From positions 50,387 through 114,386 of the forward strand of contig CAISCU010000033.1 of the NCBI GenBank assembly GCA_903883965.1: a stretch of 64,000 nucleotides of DNA, read 5' to 3'. The notes under the pieces are model-generated. The model had not been told where the DNA came from and did not search any database. It saw only the letters and a program-made list of their open reading frames with translations. Source of the stretch: an uncultured Bacteroidota bacterium (GTDB taxonomy: Bacteria > Bacteroidota > Bacteroidia > UKL13-3). This document shows positions 16,435-25,375 of the stretch, piece by piece; the stretch's first letter is position 1; the number at the start of each line of letters is the position of its first letter. A program made the position numbers and the translations under genes.

Positions 16435-19400
16435 TTATAACGAAAAGTTTCTGATCAGTTTAATTGGGTTTAGTTCTTTTAAGTTCAATACAAAATTTGC
16501 TTTTTCAAAGAACGCATTTTGATTGTTCAAGTTCCAATAATTTCTCAATTCATTTGAGCAGAGGGCCTCAATTGGGAAGTAAATTGCAAAAATATCTTTG
16601 TAAAAGGCAAAATAAATACCACCCACACAATTGAATTGATTGGTGTATAATATAGTATTTGTAGCCATAGTTGTAGTTTTAATTGGCGCATAATTCATGT
16701 CAAAATAAAAACCAATTGGCAAACTGGTTTTTGGTATAGGTAATGTTACATTCATGGCTGTCATCCATTTATCTGAACTACCTAAAAAAGCATTGGCCCT
16801 GAAAGCAGCTTCATTTAGAATAATTTGACGGTCATAAATACTGTTAGATGGGTTGATTGATTCGGCTCTACCTAAAAGTGTTTCATTGTATAAATAGTCA
16901 TTTAAACCAGTTGTTCCACCAGCCATAAAATAGGCTTGTTCTGAACGCCAATTTTGCCCAACAGGTGCTTGGTTGGTTTTAAAAAACAAACCTCCAAATA
17001 AGCGCAATTTGATGGTTTTTTTGCCTTTTTCAAATTCAAATCCCTGCTCAAAACTTAACCCTAATTTGTGAATGCTATTTTTGCTTAAATCTACTTGGTA
17101 ATCGATTTGTGCTTTGGCAGGGAAGAAACAAACAGCCCTCTCATAATTGTATTTGACATGCAATAAACCAAGCATGTTATTGTTCCATTTAAACAATTCA
17201 TTGGTTTGAAAATTGTTATTGAGAATTGCCCAACCAGCATATAATCTTTGACTGATGTTGCTTCTAGCGTAGCTTGGTTTCAATTCTGTTTCAATGTAAG
17301 GCTCAAATTTGCTGAATTGCGCATTGGTGTTGCTAACATTGTCAGGAATTTGATAAGCATAACTTTTCATTTGAAGACCCAAAACAATGTTTTTAAAGCG
17401 AGGGTTTATGGGGTAAAATCTGTGTTTGAAATCAAAGTAGCCATTGATATTGTTTGTTTGAAAACTATACATTGGGTTCCAGGTTAATTCATTTTTTTGT
17501 TCAGGAATAATGCTGTTGTAAAATGCCAGTCCAAGCATACTTTTATTGTAACTGTTCCAACCGTAAATAGGCATCCAAAAAACAGTAGGAGACAAGCTGT
17601 TTTCAAAATTAAAGAGCGGTTTTAATTGAATGATTGGATTTTTGCGTACATAATTGAGTTGGTTATTATGAGGGTATATATCCAAAGGCGCATTTGTCAA
17701 ATCAATGCTCACAGATATACTGTCTTTCGAATTTTTATGATACGTTTCCCACTTGCTAAAATCAGACCATTTTAAAATTGTATTCTGATTATACCAGCGC
17801 GTTTCAACAATGCTGTCACCTAATTTTAAACTAATTGGTATGGGTAATTTTGAATTCCCCTGATTGTACAATTTGATTTGTTTTTGATTGCCACAAATTG
17901 CAATGTCCTGTTTTTGGGTGCCATTTAAGAGCGTATTTTCAAACCAACTTAAACTGTCATTTCCGTTGCGGTATAATTGAGCAAAAAAATCATTTGGCAA
18001 AGGATGTTTGAACTTCCATTCTTGAAAATAAGTTTGCATCATTTTGTCAAATGCCGCGGTTCCCATATAGGCTTCTAAATAGGCAAATGACAAAGGGTTT
18101 TTGGCATATACAATACTGCCGTAATTCATGTCGGTGTATTTAGTGCTGTGTAAATTTCCAGCTTGGTCAGTATTTTTGCGTGCAGTCCATCTATACAAGA
18201 ACGCAGCCGAATTGAATTGAACCAAATTAAAATCAAATACCTTTTTTTCATTGATGGCAAATGCCGCTCGTTGCAGCTGTTCATCGTTTCGGTTTTCGTA
18301 ATAGGTATTGATACTTTCATCCATCCAAGGGTACACTCTTTCGTTAGAACCTAAAATACCATAAAACCAATTGTGCCCAATTTCATGAATGATTGTAGTT
18401 TTGTCTATGCTCTGACAGTTTGTAATGGTTGGATACTCCATGCCTCCACCAGCCTCTAAAGGGGTAATGACTACACTGGCAATATTGTAAGGGTATTCAC
18501 CAACTTTTGTGCTGTAAAAATACACTGCTTCATTGGCATAGCTCAAACCCGTTGCTAAGCTTTCTTTGGAAGCTTTAGGTGCATAAATCCAGGTATCAAC
18601 TGTTTTTCCACTCGGCAATAACACCATGCTTTTGGCTACTTTAAATTTCTTAGAGGCAAACCATGCAAAATCATGAACACTGTCTTGCACAAATTGTAAT
18701 TTTTTGAAGTTATTTATTTCAGGATTTTCAGTATTTGCTTTGACTATTTTGTTGTTTAACCAATCCAGTTCAACTTTGTTTACTAAATTTCCTGTTGCAG
18801 CAACAACATATTCTTTAGGAACTTCAATGTTTACAGTAAATTTCCCGAATTCACTGTAAAATTCACCTTGGTCTAAATAGGGCATAGGGTTCCAACCGTT
18901 TATGTCGTATACTGCTGGCTTTGGAAACCATTGTGTAATACAATAAATACTGTCTTCTAAACCCATTCTACTAAAAACTTTACCAGGAATTTTTACCCTG
19001 AATGGTGTTGAAAATACCAATTGTTGACCCGGTAATAGCGGTTGAGTAAGTGTTATTTTAGCATAATCTATGTGTTTGTCATAGATAAATACTACAGGTT
19101 TCCCATTGATGTTTGGTTGCAATGAATCTATCCATCCTCTGTCTTTTTTTGATGCATAGTAAAGACTGGTATTCTTGTTTTCTAGTTCCTGTTTTACCAA
19201 TGCTGTTTCATTGTTTTTGTAGGCATTTGGCCACAAATGAATGTAAATTTCATTCAAGGCATTTGGAGAATTGTTTGTGTAAATAAATTCCTCAAAACCA
19301 GTGAGCATTTGACGTGCATCATCTAACCTTACATCAATTGTATAATTTACATGTTGCTGCCACTTTGCCTGATTTTGAATCATTGGCAAGGTTTGTGCAA

Positions 19401-19473
19401 TTGTTAAAGGGCAAATGCCTAATAAAGAGTATATTAAAAATAAACTCTTTTTCCAATTTTTAATTTGAACCAT
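16435..19473 (-). CDS. M1 family zinc metallopeptidase with apparent C-terminal beta-barrel
   Basis: From ATG 19473 the protein is about 1012 residues with a signal peptide (MVQIKNWKKSLFLIYSLLG, then TIAQ). Residues up to about 560 form an M1 aminopeptidase: GGMEYPTITN, the zinc motif HEIGHNWFYG near 363 and the downstream DESINTYYENR glutamate. The remaining roughly 400 residues are unlike a peptidase. They alternate aromatic and polar residues with repeated turns (for example KSYAYQIPDN and LNDYLYNETLLG), as in an outer-membrane barrel. The track start 13 codons earlier is also ATG but precedes the signal peptide. It is probably surface- or periplasm-exposed; the substrate is unknown. Confidence 0.88.
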   Translation of the reverse strand: MVQIKNWKKSLFLIYSLLGICPLTIAQTLPMIQNQAKWQQHVNYTIDVRLDDARQMLTGFEEFIYTNNSPNALNEIYIHLWPNAYKNNETALVKQELENKNTSLYYASKKDRGWIDSLQPNINGKPVVFIYDKHIDYAKITLTQPLLPGQQLVFSTPFRVKIPGKVFSRMGLEDSIYCITQWFPKPAVYDINGWNPMPYLDQGEFYSEFGKFTVNIEVPKEYVVAATGNLVNKVELDWLNNKIVKANTENPEINNFKKLQFVQDSVHDFAWFASKKFKVAKSMVLLPSGKTVDTWIYAPKASKESLATGLSYANEAVYFYSTKVGEYPYNIASVVITPLEAGGGMEYPTITNCQSIDKTTIIHEIGHNWFYGILGSNERVYPWMDESINTYYENRNDEQLQRAAFAINEKKVFDFNLVQFNSAAFLYRWTARKNTDQAGNLHSTKYTDMNYGSIVYAKNPLSFAYLEAYMGTAAFDKMMQTYFQEWKFKHPLPNDFFAQLYRNGNDSLSWFENTLLNGTQKQDIAICGNQKQIKLYNQGNSKLPIPISLKLGDSIVETRWYNQNTILKWSDFSKWETYHKNSKDSISVSIDLTNAPLDIYPHNNQLNYVRKNPIIQLKPLFNFENSLSPTVFWMPIYGWNSYNKSMLGLAFYNSIIPEQKNELTWNPMYSFQTNNINGYFDFKHRFYPINPRFKNIVLGLQMKSYAYQIPDNVSNTNAQFSKFEPYIETELKPSYARSNISQRLYAGWAILNNNFQTNELFKWNNNMLGLLHVKYNYERAVCFFPAKAQIDYQVDLSKNSIHKLGLSFEQGFEFEKGKKTIKLRLFGGLFFKTNQAPVGQNWRSEQAYFMAGGTTGLNDYLYNETLLGRAESINPSNSIYDRQIILNEAAFRANAFLGSSDKWMTAMNVTLPIPKTSLPIGFYFDMNYAPIKTTTMATNTILYTNQFNCVGGIYFAFYKDIFAIYFPIEALCSNELRNYWNLNNQNAFFEKANFVLNLKELNPIKLIRNFSL

Positions 19474-19532
19474 TGGTTCAAAAATTGTAAAAAAAAAGGA
19501 GATAATAGGCATCTGTCTACAGAACTTTCAGT

Positions 19533-19540
19533 TATTTTTG
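19533..19540 (+). promoter_or_regulatory. candidate -7 element of the TPR gene
   Basis: TATTTTTG (TAnnTTTG) lies 20 bases upstream of the ATG at 19560 in the divergent spacer with the M1 peptidase gene. No clear -33 partner is seen. Confidence 0.35.
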
Positions 19541-19559
19541 AATTGTTAAATGAATTGCC

Positions 19560-20969
19560 ATGGAAGGAAATGATTTTTTAGGAGAGGAAACCAGCAATTT
19601 TGTTCAACGCTATGAGAAAATGCTCAGGAATAGAACCAAAGACTATTTTGAACCTGATGCAATAGAAATGATAGCAGAACATTATTTACAGCAGGAAAAG
19701 TACAAGAAAGCTGAATCGGCTATCCAATTTGGTTTAGATATGTATCCGCAACATGTTGGCTTTTGGGTCAAATTGGCAGAAGTATATTTACACACAGACA
19801 AGTTTGATTTGGCATTGGCTGAATTGGATAAAGCATCCATATACGAACCTTATAATGCTGAGGTATATCTCCTCAAAGGAGAAGTATTGTTGGGTTTAGA
19901 TGAACCTATTGAAGCAAAAATTTGTTTTGATAAAGCTATTCAATATACTGATGAGTTAATTGATTGTTTGTTCGAAATTGGCTTCATTCACCAAGACCAC
20001 GATTTGTTTTCAGAAGCTGTTCATTATTTTAAAGAAATTATTAAGTTAGATCAGGCCAATGAGCAAGCCTATTACGAAACTGCCAATTGTCTTGATTTAA
20101 TGAATAGGTATGATGAAGCCATTTCGCTTTTAAATCAGCTTATAGATTTAGAACCATACAACGCTACTGCATGGTACAATTTGGGGGTAATTCATACCAA
20201 ACTCAACCATTTTAAAGAAGCTATAGATGCATTTGATTTTTGTTTGGTTATAGACGATACCTACACTGTTGCTAAGTTTAACAAAGCAAATGCTCTGGTA
20301 GAATTGGAACAATTCGATGATGCCATTAAAACCTATCAAGAGGTTATTGAAGATGAAGGGGAAGACGGCATAACACTTTGTAATTTGGCTGGATGTTATG
20401 AACGTAAAGGGGACTATGACCAATCGAGGGCTTTGTATAAAAAAGCCAGTTTGGTAAATCCTAATCTTGCAGAAGCATGGTTTGGAATAGGTTTGACATT
20501 GTTCAAAGATGACAAAGGAAAAGATGCATTGCAATTTTTCAAACGCGCTGTTTTGTTGGAAACAGACAACATTGAATACCTAATGGTTTTGGCAGAATGC
20601 GAGTATGCCTTAGACAAAACCGATGATGCAATTGGTACATTTGAGAAAATAACCGAACTCGATCCATCATTTGTAGAAGCTTGGATTGATTGGTCATTTG
20701 TGCTTTACAAAGCAGCAGACTTTGTTGGGGCTGAGAAATTACTCAGAACAGCTTTGTCATACAATCCAGATTCATATGCTTGTTATTATAGATTGTCGTT
20801 GGTGCTTTACAAAGCGGGTAAAACCAAAGAGTCACTTGGTTATTTTGAAAAAGCTTTGCAACTCAATTTTGAAGAGCATAACCACTTATTTGAAGCCAAT
20901 CCTGAATTTGCTCTGATTCCAGATTTTGTTCAATTGGTAGATGCCTACCGTCCAAAATCAGTTGAATAA
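19560..20969 (+). CDS. tetratricopeptide repeat protein
   Basis: This 469-residue protein is almost entirely TPR helices. Repeats with the usual spacing of small and aromatic residues are visible from about residue 45 to the end, for example AEVYLLKGEVLLGLDEPIEA, AWYNLGVIHTKLNHFKEAID and AWFGIGLTLFKDDKGKDALQ. There is no signal peptide, so it should be a cytoplasmic scaffold. It lies 42 bases upstream of the ComA-like gene. From memory, TPR genes of this type neighbour comA-like genes in several Bacteroidota. No partner protein can be named. Confidence 0.9.
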   Translation: MEGNDFLGEETSNFVQRYEKMLRNRTKDYFEPDAIEMIAEHYLQQEKYKKAESAIQFGLDMYPQHVGFWVKLAEVYLHTDKFDLALAELDKASIYEPYNAEVYLLKGEVLLGLDEPIEAKICFDKAIQYTDELIDCLFEIGFIHQDHDLFSEAVHYFKEIIKLDQANEQAYYETANCLDLMNRYDEAISLLNQLIDLEPYNATAWYNLGVIHTKLNHFKEAIDAFDFCLVIDDTYTVAKFNKANALVELEQFDDAIKTYQEVIEDEGEDGITLCNLAGCYERKGDYDQSRALYKKASLVNPNLAEAWFGIGLTLFKDDKGKDALQFFKRAVLLETDNIEYLMVLAECEYALDKTDDAIGTFEKITELDPSFVEAWIDWSFVLYKAADFVGAEKLLRTALSYNPDSYACYYRLSLVLYKAGKTKESLGYFEKALQLNFEEHNHLFEANPEFALIPDFVQLVDAYRPKSVE

Positions 20970-21011
20970 GTTGGAACATCTTGTCTTAAATGCTTTAATT
21001 TGCGCACATTC

Positions 21012-21800
21012 ATGAATTTTAAGTTAAAACACATTCCGGAAAGGCCTTTAAAGCCTAGAAATGCAGGCCTTACAATGGTTATGGACAAAGGCCTTAGCAT
21101 GCGCGAAGCCGAAGACATGATTTCTGTAAGCGGCGCATATACAGATATTGTTAAATTGGGTTTCGGCACTTCATATGTCACTCCAAACTTACAAGAGAAA
21201 ATTAAACTGTATCAATCTAACGGCATAATCGTCTATTTTGGAGGTACGCTTTTTGAAGCTTATTTGGTTCGCAATCAATTTGAAGACTATATTAAAATGC
21301 TTGAAAAGTATGGCATGCAACATGCTGAAATTTCAGATGGTTCAATAGAATTGCCACATGACATGAAACTGGAACTTATTGCCAAATTAAGCAAACATGT
21401 AACAGTTTTGAGTGAAGTTGGTAGTAAAGACGTAGAAAAAATTATTCCTCCATACCAATGGATAGAACTCATGCAAAGTGAATTGGCTGCTGGTGCATGG
21501 AAAGTAATTGCAGAAGCCAGAGAAGCAGGAAATGTAGGTGTTTATAGGAGTAGTGGAGAAGTCAGAGAAGGTTTGGTTCAAGAAATATTAACCAAAATTC
21601 CAGAAGAAAAAATCATTTGGGAAGCACCTCAAAAAGCACAACAAACTTATTTCATTAAATTAGTAGGAGCCAATGTGAATTTAGGAAACATTGCACCAAA
21701 TGACATCATTCCGTTAGAAACCCTTAGATTGGGTTTAAGAAGTGATACATTCAGCTTTTTCTTAGGGAAAGGCAGTAAATTTATAGCAAAGAAAAAATAG
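21012..21800 (+). CDS. phosphosulfolactate synthase-like protein (ComA family)
   Basis: ComA condenses phosphoenolpyruvate with sulfite to (R)-phosphosulfolactate. The 262-residue protein has the family's TIM-barrel segments: GLTMVMDKGLSMREAEDM near the N-terminus, VDxxKLGFGTS-like DIVKLGFGTSYV, YFGGTLFEAYL, HAEISDGSIELP and LSEVGSKD. The ATG at 21012 is preferred over the track's TTG four codons earlier. Archaeal ComA serves coenzyme M synthesis, which Bacteroidota are not known to make. A role in sulfonate or sulfonolipid metabolism is therefore possible but unproved. The plant HSA32 proteins show that family members can have other roles. Confidence 0.85.
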   Translation: MNFKLKHIPERPLKPRNAGLTMVMDKGLSMREAEDMISVSGAYTDIVKLGFGTSYVTPNLQEKIKLYQSNGIIVYFGGTLFEAYLVRNQFEDYIKMLEKYGMQHAEISDGSIELPHDMKLELIAKLSKHVTVLSEVGSKDVEKIIPPYQWIELMQSELAAGAWKVIAEAREAGNVGVYRSSGEVREGLVQEILTKIPEEKIIWEAPQKAQQTYFIKLVGANVNLGNIAPNDIIPLETLRLGLRSDTFSFFLGKGSKFIAKKK

Positions 21801-21853
21801 AAAGTTGTATTAGCGAATAATATTGACTTCATTTGATAGTTAAGAAATAGACC

Positions 21854-22303
21854 ATGACTTTACAAGAAAAAGTAAACGCAGATATTATTACTGCAATGAA
21901 AGCAAAGGACGAAGTAAGTCTTCGTGCATTGCGTGGTTTAAAGTCGGCCTTGTTATTGGCTGGCTCTGAGGCTGGAGCAAATGGAATTGTTTCAGATGAG
22001 CAATCCATCAAAATTTTTCAAAAACTGGCCAAACAAAGAAAAGAATCCTTAGATATTTATCTTCAAAACGGACGAACAGATTTGGCCAAAACTGAATCGG
22101 ATGAGTTAATTGTAATTGAAAAATATTTGCCCGCTCAATTATCAACAGAGCAAATAAAACAAGAATTGGCAACATTGCTTCAAGCAAACGGAGCAATATC
22201 TGCAGCTGATTTTTCAAAAGTAATGCCTTTGGCAATGAAACATTTTGCAGGTAGAGCTGATGGAAAAATCATTTCAGCTAGCCTGAAAGAATTGTTGTCT
22301 TAA
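21854..22303 (+). CDS. GatB/YqeY domain-containing protein
   Basis: This 149-residue protein matches the stand-alone YqeY family, which shares its helical domain with the tail of the amidotransferase subunit GatB. Visible markers are DIITAMKAKDEVSLRALRGLKSALL at the start, LAKQRKESLDIY in the middle, EKYLPAQLSTEQI, and GRADGKIISASLKELL at the end. The family is thought to interact with tRNA, but its exact activity is not established. The ATG is at 21854. It is followed 41 bases later by the LOG-family gene, likely in one transcript. Confidence 0.92.
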   Translation: MTLQEKVNADIITAMKAKDEVSLRALRGLKSALLLAGSEAGANGIVSDEQSIKIFQKLAKQRKESLDIYLQNGRTDLAKTESDELIVIEKYLPAQLSTEQIKQELATLLQANGAISAADFSKVMPLAMKHFAGRADGKIISASLKELLS

Positions 22304-22344
22304 TTCATTTCCAATAGGGCTTGCTGCCCATTAATTTTAAGCAA

Positions 22345-23052
22345 ATGACAGAAGAAGAACGCATTAAATTGGCTTTCCAGAAAAAGGATTGGCCAGAAAT
22401 CAAAGTGAGCGATAGTTGGGCCACTTTTAAAATCATGGCAGAGTTTGTAGAAGGCTTTGAGAAGATGAGTAAAATTGGGCCATGTGTATCTATATTTGGA
22501 TCTGCCCGAACCAAAAACGACAACAAGTATTATTTATTGGCAGAAGAAATTGCCAAAAAGCTTGTAAAAGTTGGCTTTGGGGTCATTACTGGTGGAGGTC
22601 CGGGTATTATGGAGGCCGGAAACAAAGGCGCATTTGAGGCCGGAGGAAAATCAGTAGGATTGAACATTGAATTGCCATTTGAACAGTTTCACAATAGGTA
22701 TATAGACCAAGATAAAAACATCAACTTCGATTACTTCTTTGTGAGAAAAGTGATGTTTGTTAAATATGCACAAGGATTTATTGCCATGCCAGGTGGCTTT
22801 GGTACCTTAGATGAATTGTTTGAGTCATTGACTTTAATTCAAACGCATAAAGTAGCTCGTTTTCCTGTAGTTTTAGTAGGGACTGAATACTGGGGTGGAT
22901 TGATAGATTGGCTCAAAGAAACCATGTGCAAAAAAGAGAAAAACATCAACGAAGAAGATTTGTTCTTGTTCAAACTGGTTGACACTGCTGATGAAGCAGT
23001 CAGTGCCATTATTGATTACTATGCTGAGATGAGTATCAAACCTAATTTTTAA
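22345..23052 (+). CDS. LOG family protein (TIGR00730, nucleotide 5'-monophosphate phosphoribohydrolase-like)
   Basis: This 235-residue Rossmann-fold protein has the family signatures SIFGSARTK, GGGPGIMEAGNKGA and MPGGFGTLDELFE, the last including the PGGxGT loop and catalytic glutamate. Plant LOG enzymes of this family release cytokinin bases from nucleotide monophosphates. Bacterial homologues hydrolyse AMP-like nucleotides and are often mislabelled lysine decarboxylases. The ATG at 22345 is preferred over the track's TTG eight codons earlier. The gene lies 15 bases before maeB. Confidence 0.9.
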   Translation: MTEEERIKLAFQKKDWPEIKVSDSWATFKIMAEFVEGFEKMSKIGPCVSIFGSARTKNDNKYYLLAEEIAKKLVKVGFGVITGGGPGIMEAGNKGAFEAGGKSVGLNIELPFEQFHNRYIDQDKNINFDYFFVRKVMFVKYAQGFIAMPGGFGTLDELFESLTLIQTHKVARFPVVLVGTEYWGGLIDWLKETMCKKEKNINEEDLFLFKLVDTADEAVSAIIDYYAEMSIKPNF

Positions 23053-23067
23053 CAGATTTAAACTTTC

Positions 23068-25326
23068 ATGAGTTCATTAAAAGAAGACGCTTTAAAATAC
23101 CATAGCAAAGGCAGACCAGGTAAAATAGCCGTTGTACCTACCAAACCAACCAATACTAAAAGAGATTTAAGCTTAGCCTATTCTCCAGGTGTTGCAGAAC
23201 CATGTTTGGCAATTGCAGAAAATCCAGAAGACATTTATAAATATACAGCCAAAGGGAATTTGGTTGCAGTTATATCAAATGGAACTGCAGTATTGGGTTT
23301 AGGCGATATAGGTGCCGATGCCTCAAAACCTGTTATGGAAGGCAAAGGGGTATTGTTTAAAATTTTTGCTGACATTGATGTGTTTGATATTGAAGTGAAC
23401 ACAAAAGATGTGGAGTCATTTATTCAAACCGTTAAAAATATCTCTTGCACTTTTGGTGGCATCAACCTAGAAGACATCAAAGCACCTGAATGTTTTGAAA
23501 TAGAAACCCGCCTCAAAGAAGAATTGGACATTCCAATTATGCATGATGACCAACATGGTACAGCCATAATTACCGGAGCAGCATTGCTCAATGCATTGGA
23601 ATTGGTTGGCAAAGAAATTGGAAAAGTACAAGTTGTTTACAATGGGGCTGGGGCTTCTGCCATTAGTTGTGCCAAAATTATGCTTGCCTTAGGAGTTTCA
23701 CCAGAGAATTTAGTGATGTGCGATAGCAAAGGTGTCATTAGGCAAGATAACCCAGCATTAGACCCAATTAAAAAACAATTTGCTACTGCCAGAAACATTC
23801 ATACCCTCACAGAAGCCATGCAAAATGCAGATGTATTTGTAGGTTTGTCTAAAGCCGATGTAGTGAATCAGGATATGATCAGGAGCATGAACAAAGATTG
23901 TATTGTTTTTGCATTGGCCAATCCAAACCCCGAAATACAATATGATTTGGCCATGGCGTCAAGGCCCGATATTATTATGTGTACTGGCAGAAGTGACCAT
24001 CCAAATCAGGTAAACAATGTATTGGGTTTTCCTTATATTTTTAGAGGTGCACTTGATGTAAGAGCTACCAAAATAAATGAAGAGATGAAAATTGCAGCAG
24101 TACATGCTTTGGCCAAATTAGCCAAAGAGCCTGTTCCAGAAATGGTATTGCTTGCTTACGACGAAAAAAATGTAACCTTCGGCAGGTCTTATATCATTCC
24201 CAAACCGATAGATCCTCGACTCATTACAACGGTTTCTCCAGCTGTTGCAAAAGCTGCCATGGACAGTGGTGTTGCCAAACATCCCATTAAAAATTGGGAT
24301 GCTTATCACAACGAATTGTTAAACCGTTTGGGCAATGAAAGTAATTTTATGCGTGCCCTTACAGACAAAGCCAAGCAAGCGCCTAAACGAGTTGTTTTTA
24401 GTGAAGCAGATAATTTTAAAATATTAAGAGCAGCTCAGATTGTAAAAGATGAAGGTATTGCCATTCCAATTTTGTTGGGTAACCGTCAGAAAATAGAACA
24501 AATCATTGCTGAACATGAAATTAAGTTGGGAGATGTTCAAATCATAGACCCAATGGAACATGAAGATAAAAGAAATGCGTATGCAGAAATCTTGTTTCAA
24601 AAGCGCCAGCGCAAAGGCATTACTTTGTATGAAGCCAAGAAATTAGTCAGAGATAGAAGCTACTTTGCACCTATGATGGTTGAAACAGGAGAAGCAGATG
24701 CTATGATTTCAGGTTTAACAAAAAATTATCCTTCTACCATCAGACCTGCTTTGCAAATATTGGGTAAAGAGGAACATACTTCAGTGGTAGCAGGCATGTA
24801 TATCATGTTGAGCAAAAAAGGTCCTTTGTTTTTTGCTGATTGCACGGTAAATCCTGATCCAACAGTTAAAGAACTCATTGATATTACTGCATTGGCTCAT
24901 GCTGCTGTAAAAAAATTCAATATACAACCTAAGACGGCTTTGTTATCTTATAGTAATTTTGGTTCTGCCAATGGTGAAGTTCCTTCTAAAATGGCTGAAG
25001 TGAGAAGACAACTAAAAGCCATTTATCCGCAAATGGTGGTGGATGGAGAAATTCAAGCTAACATTGCAATGAATCAAAAACTCTTGAAGGAGAATTTTCC
25101 ATTCAGTGAATTAAACGGAGAACCGGTTAATACATTTATTTTCCCATCATTGTCTAGTGGTAACATAACTTATAAAATGTTACAGGCATTGGGTGCAGCT
25201 GAAGCCATTGGGCCAATTTTATTAGGACTTAAAAAATCAGCACATATTCTACAAATAGGCAGTAGCATTAGAGAAATCGTTAACATGGTAACCATTGCTG
25301 TTGTTGATGCGCAAGAAAAAGAATAA
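23068..25326 (+). CDS. maeB: NADP-dependent malic enzyme (malic enzyme-phosphotransacetylase fusion)
   Basis: It decarboxylates malate to pyruvate and yields NADPH. The 752-residue protein has two parts. Residues 1 to about 420 are the malic enzyme, with [24 protein letters not shown], the cofactor loop [15 protein letters not shown] and [14 protein letters not shown]. Residues from about 430 to the end resemble phosphotransacetylase ([17 protein letters not shown] and [15 protein letters not shown]). In MaeB proteins this second part is regulatory rather than a working transacetylase. It starts at ATG 23068 and ends at a perfect palindromic terminator. In some Bacteroidota maeB neighbours ruvA-sprA; here they are separated. 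Confidence 0.95.
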   Translation: MSSLKEDALKYHSKGRPGKIAVVPTKPTNTKRDLSLAYSPGVAEPCLAIAENPEDIYKYTAKGNLVAVISNGTAVLGLGDIGADASKPVMEGKGVLFKIFADIDVFDIEVNTKDVESFIQTVKNISCTFGGINLEDIKAPECFEIETRLKEELDIPIMHDDQHGTAIITGAALLNALELVGKEIGKVQVVYNGAGASAISCAKIMLALGVSPENLVMCDSKGVIRQDNPALDPIKKQFATARNIHTLTEAMQNADVFVGLSKADVVNQDMIRSMNKDCIVFALANPNPEIQYDLAMASRPDIIMCTGRSDHPNQVNNVLGFPYIFRGALDVRATKINEEMKIAAVHALAKLAKEPVPEMVLLAYDEKNVTFGRSYIIPKPIDPRLITTVSPAVAKAAMDSGVAKHPIKNWDAYHNELLNRLGNESNFMRALTDKAKQAPKRVVFSEADNFKILRAAQIVKDEGIAIPILLGNRQKIEQIIAEHEIKLGDVQIIDPMEHEDKRNAYAEILFQKRQRKGITLYEAKKLVRDRSYFAPMMVETGEADAMISGLTKNYPSTIRPALQILGKEEHTSVVAGMYIMLSKKGPLFFADCTVNPDPTVKELIDITALAHAAVKKFNIQPKTALLSYSNFGSANGEVPSKMAEVRRQLKAIYPQMVVDGEIQANIAMNQKLLKENFPFSELNGEPVNTFIFPSLSSGNITYKMLQALGAAEAIGPILLGLKKSAHILQIGSSIREIVNMVTIAVVDAQEKE

Positions 25327-25344
25327 GCGGCAATACACCGCATA

Positions 25345-25374
25345 AAAAAAGCCGACCATATGGTCGGCTTTTTT
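25345..25374. terminator. perfect 30-base palindromic bidirectional terminator
   Basis: The left arm AAAAAAGCCGACCAT and its exact reverse complement form a stem of about 13 base pairs around a central ATAT loop, with A and T tracts on the two sides. It sits between convergent maeB and infB and should stop both transcripts. Confidence 0.9.
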
Positions 25375-25375
25375 G

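Noticed and set aside
16435-16923. Gene truncation in the M1 peptidase C-terminus
   Set aside because: The frame is continuous for more than 1000 residues with uniform codon use and ends in an ordinary stop. The unusual composition is better explained by a barrel domain than by a frameshift.
20148-20534. 128-residue minus-strand ORF opposite the TPR gene
   Set aside because: It is an antisense shadow of the regular TPR repeats.
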